Shown in pieces: positions 1 to 11,504 of a stretch of DNA of 64,000 nucleotides (its first letter is position 1; each line of letters begins with the position of its first letter). The notes under the pieces were generated by a model. The model saw nothing but the letters and a program-made list of their open reading frames with translations. It searched no databases and was not told the origin of the DNA. This stretch comes from Numida meleagris. Taxonomy: Eukaryota > Chordata > Aves > Galliformes > Numididae. Location of the stretch: contig NC_034412.1 of the NCBI RefSeq assembly GCF_002078875.1, positions 14,742,876 to 14,806,875 on the forward strand, in the 5' to 3' direction. The translations under genes were made by a program, and so were the position numbers.

Positions 1-212
1 TGTTCAGGCCACGCATCATTAGGATGGTGAAGCACTGGAACAGGCTGCCCAGAGAAGCTGTGGATGCCCCAACCCCAGAGGCATTCAAGGCCAGGTTGGA
101 TGGTCCCAGGCAATCTGAACCGGTGGGTGGCAACCCTGCCCACAGCACTGCAGTTGGAACTAGATGATTTTTAAAGTCCCTTTCAATATAAGCCATTCTA
201 CGATTCTATGAT
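1..212 (+). mobile_element. CR1 LINE 3' end, cut by the window edge
   Basis: This is the 3' portion of a chicken-repeat-1 (CR1) non-LTR retrotransposon in sense orientation. It shows the usual order: a stretch reading 'aggctgcccagagaagctgtgg', then 'ttcaaggccaggttggatgg', then 'ggaactagatgatttttaa', ending in degenerate ATTCTA(C/T)GATTCTATGAT repeats at about 196-212. CR1 copies have such short 3' repeats instead of a poly(A) tail. The element enters from outside the window, so its 5' truncation point is unknown. It has no coding capacity here. A solo LTR begins about 7 bases after its end. Confidence 0.9.
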
Positions 213-219
213 CATTCAT

Positions 220-745
220 TGTTTTAGTTTCAGCTGAGGCAGAACTGTTTTTTTTCCTGAGTGTCAGGTGTGATGTTTTGTTTTAGGAAAAAAACAACAC
301 TGATAACACACCAGTGTTTTCAGTTGTTCTTAAGCAGCATTGTAGAGAGCCAAGGCAACTACAGTGTCTCAACTCCTACTAGCAAATGGCATGGGGGGAT
401 CCAAGGAGATGGGAGGGGACAACTGACTTAAAATAGCCGAACAGATATTCCATACCATATGACATCATGCAGAAAGAGTTTGAAAGGGGTGGGGGCTCAT
501 CTCTCTCTTTCACTGTTTGGGGGCTAGCTGGGCATCGGTTGGGGGGTGGTGAGCAATTGCTTGTGCATTATTTGTTGTATGAAAATATATATAAAAATGT
601 ATAATATTATCTTTTCCCTTTTCTCTATCTTAGTAAAAAAAAAGTTTTATCCCAACCCACAAGTTCAAGTTTGTGGTTTTTTCAAAGGGAGAGGAGTGAG
701 CAAATAACTGTAGTGCTTAATCACCTGCAAGGTTAAACCACAACA
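220..745 (+). mobile_element. Solo LTR of an avian ERVL-type endogenous retrovirus
   Basis: About 526 bp that follows, from end to end, the pattern of a common galliform ERVL-class LTR: a TG start at 220, an internal 'gatattccataccatatgacatcatg' region at 446-471 that is diagnostic of the group, a 'cccaacccac' block near 651-660, and a terminal 'ggttaaaccacaaca' ending in CA at 744-745. No gag, pol or env sequence follows, so I read it as a solo LTR left by recombination between two LTRs. The flanking pentamers (TTCAT before, TTTGT after) match at only 3 of 5 positions, so a target-site duplication is decayed or absent. The promoter region of the LTR has no clean TATA box, suggesting an old, inactive copy. 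Subfamily assignment is from memory of the pattern. Confidence 0.75.
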
Positions 746-1233
746 TTTGTGCTTCAGAGACACAGGAATCGAGAGAACTGTTCCCCAGTAGTAGGCTCAG
801 ACCAACTGACTGTAAAGGACACTATCTCAGCAAAGTCCTGCAGTGCATCTTCCAACTCGCGTCTGGGCCTCCCAAGCATCAATACTACCTGTCCAATCCC
901 CAGAACGCCCTTTCATACAAGGAGAGGTTAAGTACCTCATATGCAACACATGTAAAGTGTCTACATTTCTCCCTGGTGCATGAATAATAACACTACCTGG
1001 AAAGGGACCTAGGTAAATAATATTCACTGTCCAGTTGTCCAGACAGGCTCATATTCAACTTTTTATTCCTTTTCTTTGAGAACAGAGTGCTTCCTAGGAG
1101 CCAGGAGTTGGACTGATTAAGATCAGCCAGTAAAACTGGGACTGCAGGATACTCCTATCCAGCCACAGAAGCTTGTAGACACCTCTAAAATCTTTCCTCG
1201 CAACCAGATGCCCATATGGTTTTTGAGTTTTTT

Positions 1234-1261
1234 GTTGTGTGTGCATGTGTGTGTGTTGTGT
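1234..1261. repeat. Imperfect (TG)n microsatellite
   Basis: A short TG-rich tract interrupted by 'gca' and 'tt'. It is a candidate length polymorphism with no other evident role. Confidence 0.8.
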
Positions 1262-2628
1262 TTAGGTTTGTTTTTGGAAAGAGCTTAATCTTGTTCTAAA
1301 CAAATATGGCAGCATACCAAAGCAAGCATCCACCAGGAAAGCGAGAAACTAAAGATATTAGCATGCATCCAAAGTCAGCATTTAATCAGCCAGATTTTCA
1401 GCTAATATGAAACAGCATTAGCTTCCTTAACTTCTCTGGCTCTGAATCATCCTCTAGACTTACAGCACATACACTGCACGTGACTTCCCCAATAGAATTT
1501 TTCACAAGATAAATCTCAGCCAGTGCCACCTCCTTCTCCCACAACCCCTCTCAGATGTATCCTGTTACCAACACAGCTGAGCTTCATTATTGCACCCTCA
1601 ACAACTCTGTGAAAGCACATTCTTCTCAAAGCTAAGTGCTCTTTTTACTACTTTCCCAGTAGTACAGAAGCTTGAAAGCACCACCTAATGGCATAAGTAG
1701 AATCCTGAATATCAACTTTTAAAAACATTTCTAGATTAACTAGAGATATGGGTTCATATAAGCAATTTTAGTAGTTGTATTCCACAGAACGTAAGGTACA
1801 AACATGGGAAATATTTTAGCTCACCAAGATAAGTCATTGCAATTTACTAAGCCATATTTATACAGAGTCATATCTTCCTATACTCTGTCAGAGTTCACTG
1901 ATATCCTCAGTTTCCAAAAGGGCTTAAATAGAGTTCATTAGTGCAGTGACCACAATTCAGCATCTGCATTTAGAAGAGTACCAAGTGAACTGTACTGAAG
2001 ATAAACAAACAAGAATTTTTCTACTGTTAACTGCATCTGAACAATAAAAAAAATGAAAGAGTGCAGCAGAAGATAGTTCAAGACCTCAACTGCAGGCTGC
2101 CTTATATCATCAGTACTTACTTACTAAAAAGAAATTGGAACAAGTGGAAGCTATCTGATACCTTACTTAATCCAGACTTCACTGCTTGGCTACTGTAATG
2201 TTCCCAGCTACTTTCAAGAGTACAAATGAAATGTACAACTGTGATTTCATTCACAACAGTTTGGATTGGATTTTGGCAGCACACCACAGATTGCTGCGGT
2301 TAGCCTCTGACTGAAGCAAACTGCCTGATACTTTATTTAATCCAGAGCAGAACAAGTCAACATCCTTCTTGCCTCCACTCTTGCCATAGGAAGGCCAGAA
2401 GAGGAGTTAGTGATTGCATAAGCCTATTTACACCCTTTACACTTTAATATCCAAACACGCAGACAAGTAGCACATAGCATCTAATAGAATACTGCTCCAG
2501 CACCATCCAGTATTTTTTATATTTTAGAAGGAATTATGCAAAATGAATTGATGATATGCTGTCATGAATGGTAGTAAGAATTCTATCTTCTGATCTAGAA
2601 TACTTCTTTCATTCAAAAATCACCCCAG

Positions 2629-2741
2629 TACTATTATTGCAAGTAGGGAAAGCAAAGCAGTTTACACAGCAAGCCAGTAGCCGATCTAGAAACAAAATGC
2701 AGGATCTCAGACCTGTTACAAAGCTCTATTCACTCGACTGC
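2629..2741 (+). repeat. Possible ancient MIR-like SINE fragment
   Basis: The segment has the order of elements of amniote MIR-type SINE 3' halves: 'tactattattgc', a purine-rich block, 'tttacacagcaagccagtag', 'aaacaaaatgcaggatctcaga', and a pyrimidine-rich 'aaagctctattcactcgactgc'. Compared with the family pattern (cacacagc-agt-gg, ccaggagtc-tga, gctc-t-accactag) it is strongly diverged. It was recognised by eye only. Confidence 0.4.
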
Positions 2742-5700
2742 ATTTGTGTCTTCAGCATTGCACAGAAACTTGAGTTGCCTACATTCTGCATGTGTTAGAC
2801 GTTAGACATACAAAGTATAAGTTAAAACACCAAGAGAATAATTTTAAAAAAAGGAATAGATTCTCTTTAAGGGTTTCAACATTGAAGTAGGCATATAAGA
2901 ACAATTTTGTCATATACAGGAAAATTTTTCACAGCCCCCAGCCAACTACAAACTTTTAATACTGAATGCACGACAAGCACGCATTCTGACGTCACAAGGC
3001 CTCTGTAGATACAAAGGAACAATGGTGTTATTACTTCTGAAAGAGTATACAAGTATGGATCCAAACATGAATGCATGTACAATCCTTAAGGGAAGTTATT
3101 AACTATTGATACACCGATGTCTCCAGCACAGATTTTTTTTTTCCATTTAAATCTTAAAAATCTCTTATTCTGATGCCTGCTTCAATTTCCAGTTGTTTGT
3201 GCAATAATATTTGTCTCTCAAGAACAGCCCCCAGATAAAACTTTCATAAATGAAAAAAATCTACCTATTTTGAAATAGGCTGATACTGATGTTGTTTCTA
3301 TAAAAGCTAGAGGACAGAAAGAGAATATCACATGACACTGCACCTGTAAAACTTCATTTCTTAGTACCTACATTTCAGACCCTCTATACATCTTTAATTG
3401 ACTTGTAACTTTTTTTTTTTTAAGCTAAATCATGGTTTATAAAGATGTGTCTTCTGGAAGACTCATTCCTCTTTAGAACCTCAAGGTTTTCACTAGGACC
3501 AGATCCAAAGCAGTTTGATGTTTAACTAAGGCTTTGGAGTTTATAATGAAAGATACTTCTATTTGACTCAGTCATACTAACTGTATGTTACTCCCATATT
3601 TATTTTGTTCATATTTTCTCTTATTCTAATTGCACAGATGAAATGCTAACATTAGCCAAATGAACAGAGAAACAGTCTCAGCCTGGGATCGACAGTCAAT
3701 AGGTAAAGAAAAGAGAATTTATTACAAATATAACATTTTTAGAATATGTTTGGACATTTCTATGAAATTGCCTGCTATACTGGGTATATGCATTAAACCA
3801 CAACATTTAACATACTGAGAACTGCTTATATATCTAGTATTATTTAGAAGTGCTTGCTGTGTTTATGTTTTTACCAGATAACACAGATGGTTTCCTCCTC
3901 CACAACTGAATAATAAATCTGAATTGTAAATCCCTATTTTTTCTAACTGATTTGACAAGACTCCCTTGAAATTATCATATATTTCATTCAAAGGATTTTT
4001 TCAGTTTTCCCATGTCAAAAGGAATCTCCTGAGACAGAAAAAAAACATTTTCAGTACAAGTTACATTAACAGAAAAATGTTATTAAATACTAAAAATCGA
4101 GTATATTCAAAGCACAATATTTTTTTGCCTACAAATTGAGTATGAAGGTTTGTCCGGTGGGGGCGAGAAAGTAATTTTATTCTTTCCATTAATATAGAGT
4201 GGAGTGGTTCGAGAATTGTTATCTTAGGTTTTATAGCTTGTGTTGTAACCGAGGAATGAGGTTCCATTCAGTATTGTGGCCTGTTTTCACTTCAGCTACA
4301 ACAGTTCAACAGATGATATGATTATTAAGTGATTTAGCAGGGAGAGGACTGGAAATTGGAAAAACCATGTTCAAATGGTTTCTGGCACAGTCTGTTGCTC
4401 CATCTCTGTTTCTCTAAAATTCACTGAAGTAACACTAGGAACAACATTCTACATTTTGTCAGTTCAAACTTCACAATAAAATGCAGCATCTATAGAACTG
4501 TAGAAAGGAGGACAATCTATTCAAAGCATAACACACTGAATCATTAAGACAAAGTCCACAGCTCCAATCAAGCAGTATATCAGAACTCCGATCGAGACAT
4601 TTGCCAAAGTCAGTTTTGCTACAAAAATATGACATGATTGCTATTTAAATAAAACTAGGATATACAATACATTAGACAAACAGAAAACTGTTAGCAAAGC
4701 ATAAAGACACAGATACATGGTTGAAAATATAAGAGTCAAATTCTCAGTTAAAATGTTCACATAATGCATTTCCCTGTCTAAAGGCAAGACAAACATGGTA
4801 TCGTGTGACAACGTAACCAATTTTATTACTCAAACTATATGTGGAAAAAGGAATCCAAAAGAAGAAGCAGGCACTGCAGACTTCTTATTGTTCACAGCGA
4901 TTAAGGGCAGGAAGACCAGTAGTAAACATTTCATTTCCTTTAAAGCATCTACTTGATTCATCCAAGTCTCCCATAACACTGAAAACGGATAGTGCGTTAC
5001 AAAGTGTCCTAACTACAGGAAATCTAGAACAGAAAACCAACCATGTCTGTATAGAGATCTTAATCCTACACAGGCATGCCCATCTGCTATCTTTGTATTT
5101 CCATGTTGCCAGGAATCAGCAGTGCCAGCAGTCTTGCTGCTATTTTTTTTTTCCACATCACACTTTTCCCCTCATTGATTGATACTTACCATTTCACTCC
5201 ATCCAAACCCCTCCCAAAAAACAAATGACAACAAGAAAAATAGAACCATCTCTGACAAAAAGCAGAAATTACGCCAGAGAAAGATAGCAATCAGCCTGAA
5301 AGAAATTTTCATGTTTATTAAATGACAGAAGAGACTAGTAGCATAGAATTTATTTTCTCCTAATTTTTCTGTTCTTAAAGTAAGCAGCACGCAGTTGCAC
5401 TTACTAACATGAGTAGGGTGTTTGTTGTACTTCTTCCCACCATAATAATCGAAATATCACTAAAAATAAATGATTTTGTTTTTTTTTTTAAGAAAGCAAA
5501 CAAAAAAAATCAAGTTCTGGAACACTAAAGCATTCTGACTAAATTCAAGTAAGCAACTTAGTGATGACCTCTTGATTACTCCTGTTTTTGAAGTAATCAA
5601 GGGAACCTTTCTTCTACTTCAAAGGAAGATAGATTTAACCCTTGCAGACAGTTGGCACAAAAATCCCCTATTATACATAGAACAGTCATTTGTGCTAGTA

Positions 5701-8700
5701 CCAAACACGCTCCATAGTAATGAGTAAGTGACAGTAGTTTATAACACACTATGTAAAGCTCACTGGTCAACATTTCACTGCCATGAACTGCATTATAAAA
5801 CCACTTTCATTTTTGACATGACATCTTAGAAGACAACGGAGCCTTTGCAAACACTAAATCAGCTGTTATCACACAGCAAGAGAGGATTTGCACGAAACTC
5901 GTATTTTGAGATCAAGCTTCAAGTTGGGTTTCCCATTCTACAGCTTAAAATTGTCTTAATTACTGCACCAGACAAGGAAAGTAAAAGCAAAAACAAAAAA
6001 GAAAAAAACCCAAATAAACAAAATAACACCAACAAACCACAGAGTTTATCTCAAAATATACCACTGATCACAGAGAACTACCATTAACTTCATAAAAATA
6101 GCGCCTACAGTGATTCAGAGAATTTAGCTCACCAAGAATGCTCTAAAGACTTTGGTCAAAATAAGTTCAAAATCCCAGCGTTTCTGTGAGAAGCACATGA
6201 GGAGACCATCCACTCTCAAAACTTCCCCTATACCTACGCTCAGTGAGAGAGCTGGCTGGACATAGTCGGGTCACAACCCTCCAGTGCAACTCCACTGCAA
6301 AGGAAGTTCTTTTTAAATGGAAGACCTGGGGAGAGGAGCTAAAAAAATATATCCTTAAAATGACCACGTGTGGATTTTTGTTTAACTATTTTTTCTATTT
6401 GGTGACAAACTATTTCATGGAAGAATTATCTTCCATGGATACCCTCTGATTATTTTATAGAGCTGTAGCTAAAAACCAAGATTTCTACAAACAGATTTAC
6501 ATTGATAACACAAGACAGTAAAGCACAAAGCCTATAGAACAACAGATGCAATATAATCTTTAAAGCATTTCAGTTGACTTTTATGGATTTTTAGATTTTA
6601 CTATTTGGTTTTATTGCACAGCAACAAGGACTAAGATACAGAGCACAATACACGTGAAGGAAGAATCCTTTCAGAAGAGGCTGAATATATCTTTCGACAC
6701 CATATCATGGCAAGGAAACTAATGACTCAATACTGAGGAAGACGTATGTTCAAATGCCCCTTCACACTTCTTAAGGTTCTGCAAAAGCTTTAAACAGAGC
6801 TATCTTAGCAAATGTGAGCATGGCTTAAAAGGTATTCTAGACAGTAAATTCTGTTGCTTGCACACCGCTGAGAACAGATAATTCTACTGTAGGACTACAT
6901 GGCAGAGCGCACCTTCTGCTACATCAGCCTTAGCTTTCTAGGACCAGTATGCAACTTCCACACTTCACTTCTCACAAAAGAGTGCAGCTAGAGCCTTCCT
7001 TGGGCAACATGGATTTTGACCAACATAATGTTTACAAAAAACAAATGTTTCAGAAGTTTTATTACTAAGCACATTCCCAGAAAGAGTGGAAGTGTTAAAC
7101 ACTGCCTTCCACTAGAGCAGAAATGAAGCTAAAACACCTAGCTACCACACTGCCTCCTGGTATTTATTAGGCTGGCTTTATAAAGTCTGGCTCCAAGGGC
7201 TATTATCTGTACTTTGGCCTTTCTTTTAACAACGTTTGTTAGCAACAGCTTTTCATGATGATTTTTTTCCATATGATCCATCAACTAACAAAATATTTTC
7301 TCACCATCATTGTTTTCCAGATGTATGTGTAAGTAGGAGAAAAACATTTCATGGATCACAAAACAAAGGGCAAGAAGTTCACAGATACAAGACTTGGAAT
7401 TTGCAGTTCTGCACAGAAATCCTTACCACTGGCACTTCTGACAGATGCTGCAATAATCACAGTCTCCCTGCTCTCCTCATGACATATCAGATCACTCCCC
7501 TTGCCTTCAGGCCCAATGCTCAAATGCAAAGTGTCAGACACAATGAAAGAGCAAGATTGTACAGATTTCTTTATTTTTCACAAAATAGCATACGCAGAAA
7601 GTGACAAAAGCATTTTTTTTTCTGGCAGAATGCTCACATGCAAGTAAAAGTTAAAATATCTTTATTTTATATAAAATATATTTCATATACATTCATATAT
7701 ATGAAAAATTCAAAGTTTACTACACAGTTCTAAAACCTCAAAAAAAAGAAACTAAAAGATGCCCCAGTTTTAGACAGGCAGCCATTATGGAAAATAGCAG
7801 CCAAGCTCACCAAAACACAATAATATTGCAGCCACCCATCCAAAAAAATAACAGGAAACAAAGACCTCAGCTCTTGGTCTGTACTGGAAAATACTCAAGA
7901 ACAATGACAGCTTCAGTTCAGTAGTATTCTTTTGGTACTTATTGTTGAATGGACAAAATTATTGAGACAACTGAAATCATACAGGTCTCTAGTCACAGCT
8001 TAGCTTGGGGATGCTCAAGAAAAGGTTTGAGTGTTTCAAATACATTTACTAAGAGTGCACAGATTTTTCTCTTCGGTGCAATGCATGGAATTAATCATAT
8101 AGAATAAAAGCCATTTACCACATATAACCATACAGGAGCTAGATAGTCTGCCCTAGAAACAACAGCTTTATTCTGTTGTGGGATGCAGAAGACAGACTTC
8201 AAGTACTCATTTTGGAATTGAATTTAAACAGTGTTAAAAATAAAACCTCCCATACTGGATTTAGTAAACAAACCAGATACTTTTCTTGAAAGCTAATTTT
8301 TTTTTCCTTCTGCCCCAAACGGAGATAAGAAGACTCCTGAAACACCCATTTATTTCTTCATTTTCTCCCCACACGTTTAAACCTAAATCTCATAATGGAT
8401 TATCTGATGCCATAGGGAAATGACTGCGCAGGTCTGATTGTCAAAGAAAAACATCACAGCACCTTCTGAAACCAAATTCTTTCCTTCAAAGGCTTCAATA
8501 AAGGTCATAGGATTTATTTAGAAATAGAAGAATTATTTTTAATTTAAGCAATTAAACAATGACAGTGATTCCATTAAAAAATGCAGGAAAAAAATCCTAC
8601 TGGGTTGTCTTTCCGGTATGAATTTATGACCTGTCTTAAAGACAGAGAAAGTTAGTAATTTTAGGAACTTAAGAGCAATACAGAAAAAAAAAATCAAGAA

Positions 8701-9611
8701 ACACAAACTTAAATATTGTATTTTACTTTATTACACGAGCACATCAGTAAAGAATTTTCTTACTCTAATATGTATTTGTGCACACACAGTGGCTTCAAAG
8801 CATCACCAACTGCAACGTAGAAGTATCCTAAATAGTTCAGGTCATTCACAGGATCTGTAAATTGACTAAACTTCTACACATTTCAAATAACAAAAAGACC
8901 ACATGATTAATGAATCTCTTCCACCCTTAACATCTTGTGCCTGATATGCCATTGCTCTGCATAGCTATGCTGCACAAACACAGCATTTTGTTAGCTAGGT
9001 TCTATATACAAGCAAGAGTCCAGGGTATTGTTAATAGCAGTGAGAAATTAAAATAATCTTATACTTTGCCATGCTCCTAAAAAGGAATGTGTTTTGTAGA
9101 CTCTTTTAAAAGCATTCTCAGCAGACAGCTAACATTACTTTTCTAATGTCACTGGCCCCATGGCTCTAAGTCTTTATCTGCATCGCTACTCTCAAACATA
9201 TTACTACATTTAATACCTTTGGGAGAGGGAAAAGCCATGACCTCTTCCATCAGGAAGTTGTTCATCACTGGATTTTATCCAAGGAGAATGTTAATGATGA
9301 TACAGAAAAGCAGTTAAGCATTTTTCATAAATATAAATGGCATCTCTCATTTAGGATATGTTTCCGGCTTACTGTGGGAAATGCAGTCAGAAGTGACATA
9401 TTAATCTTGGTTTGTTTACATAAACTCTTATCTTCAAGATATGGACAAGCTGACTTCAAAATTATTCTACCTGACAGCAGAGATACTGTTCCATCTTGCC
9501 CCCTCATGACAGAAGAATTATGCTGATCACATGAGGAACGGATCAGGCCCCTGTGTAGACTTCTTTGCCAGGCCCTGATGAGCAAATATGTTATAGGAAT
9601 TATCAAAAAAT

Positions 9612-9780
9612 TGGCTCACATCTTAGGTACATCTGGCCCAACACCCTGTCTCAGCAGAGGCAGTAAGAAAAACTATCAGAGGAGCACATGAGCATGCTCT
9701 CTGTGGTCTCCTCTAACTTCCTTAGCATCTATGGCTCACTGTGACTAGGAGTGCCAGAGGACACATCTCTGCCTAGTCCC
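9612..9780 (-). repeat. Possible ancient CR1/L3-like LINE fragment
   Basis: The stretch beginning 'cttaggtacatctggccca' followed by 'acaccctgtctcagcagagg' resembles the antisense 3' end of old amniote CR1/L3-type LINEs. Later segments ('ctaggagtgccagagg', 'catctctgcctagtccc') match the same pattern loosely. Divergence is high and boundaries are uncertain. Confidence 0.3.
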
Positions 9781-11466
9781 TTTAGAATCCTTACAGATGT
9801 AGGCAATGGTTCCTTCTCAGCAATCTCTGTGAGGATGCCTACGGTCACGTTGGCTTTTTTGGCTGCTGCATGCCAATATCATTTCAGGGACCTGCTCAAA
9901 AACTTCTTTCTTGAGTTTTATCTGACACTTCCGAGATCAACACCACAGAGGCATGTTTCCTCCACAATGTACTACTTACATTGAAGTTTACCTGCTGTCT
10001 TTTTGTCCACTCACACAGTTCACAGTGTTCCTTGCTGTGTGCTTTAAAAGTCAAGTGAACTCAAGACACTGTTGTCGTAACAGACACATTAAGAAATACC
10101 TGATAACTGAGGTGTAAAATAGAATAAATAAAAATCCCAGACTGTCCTGGTTAAGAATGAGAATCTCTTTCAGAGCGATGATAAGCATTTATTATGTCAG
10201 AGTGGTAAGCAATCAATTTAAAGATAAATGAGTCACACTTTTCCTGCAGTAAGTGACTAGGTCTTACAGTTGAAGGAATAAATTAGGTTTGTTATGTCCA
10301 AAAGACGTAAAAACCACAAAAATCAGTTATTTGTTTCCTTTTGTGAAATGTCAGGGTGACATGGTAGCCTTAACCTGTCTTTTCCTATCATAATACTCTT
10401 TATTTGGCTAGAGTTAAGAAAACTACTGTTCCCTTTTGAAAATTCATGGCATTCTGCTACAAAACATTAGCACTCATTTTGCAGTTGCCTATGCAGCGAG
10501 TACCTAGAGGCAGATTTATTTTTGAATATCTAAGGCTAAGTCCTGACTTCGGTCATGTTTCTGCCGCACCACTGAAGTTAGCAAGAGCAACAGTTCACAC
10601 ACAGTACCACTAAGACCAAGCAAGGTTAAATACAGCTCCTACCATATAGCTTCCCCAAAGCAATAGGCAAAGTATGAAGAATGTGACACACGGTCCTTAG
10701 ATTTGCCAGCATAACATAGCTCCACCTCCCTGGCTCACATGCAGTTGGAAGGGCAGAGCCACACCCACAGAGAAAAGAGCCACCAGAGAGGCACATGGCC
10801 TTTTCTTCCCTAAGGGAAGATGCCTCATCTGCTCTTCTCTTGAGAGAGCAGGCTTGTCTTCAAATCCACCATGCACAGGGCAGAGCCATGAAGGACACTC
10901 AACACAGACTTTTTTCCAGAGTTTTGAAAAACTTCAATCCATTTTGGAGATCTCTCGGTCCCTCTGCAAGACTTTCCCCTGGCTATTCATCTCTGATTAA
11001 TAGGAAGCTGTCCCTTGTGTCATTTATAATAAAAAATGGACCAAAATACCATCTCCTCCTTTGCCTTACTGGTATGGAATTAATTCCACTCAACTTCAAA
11101 GCAATCAGCAATTTTACGGGTGTTAAATGAAGTTCAGTCCTTATTTACCAATGAAGCTGTTCACGCAAATGAAGACAGATTACACAATAAAAATGTCCTG
11201 ATTTACATCCCTAAATAATGTCCAATTACCATTAGGTTTTATGTTTGGGACCTATTTTGCAGAATGTTGAATGCTGTTAAATCTTCCACTTTCTGAAATG
11301 TTACTGGTACAGAGTCCCCTGTATTTCAGAATCATTTAGCAATGTATTAAATAAATCAGAAAATCAGATTATAGCACAGCATGTAGTAGAATGGACTCCA
11401 GTCACTGGCAATTGAAAGCAACCATTCCAGTGTCAGATATATTTACGATCTTTTCATTTGCAATTT

Positions 11467-11504
11467 TGTTTACATAAATAGTAGCTGTTTACACAAACAG
11501 TAGC
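11467..11504 (+). repeat. 19-bp tandem duplication with forkhead-type motifs
   Basis: Two adjacent 19-bp units, 11467-11485 and 11486-11504, agree at 17 of 19 positions. Each contains TGTTTAC, a forkhead (FOX) core on the opposite strand, and a second RYAAAYA motif (ATAAATA in the first, ACAAACA in the second). A regulatory function is only inferred. Confidence 0.7.

Noticed and set aside
7660..7710. AT-only palindromes resembling cruciform or origin sequences
   Set aside because: Short symmetric AT tracts are common in AT-rich DNA and nothing else marks the site.
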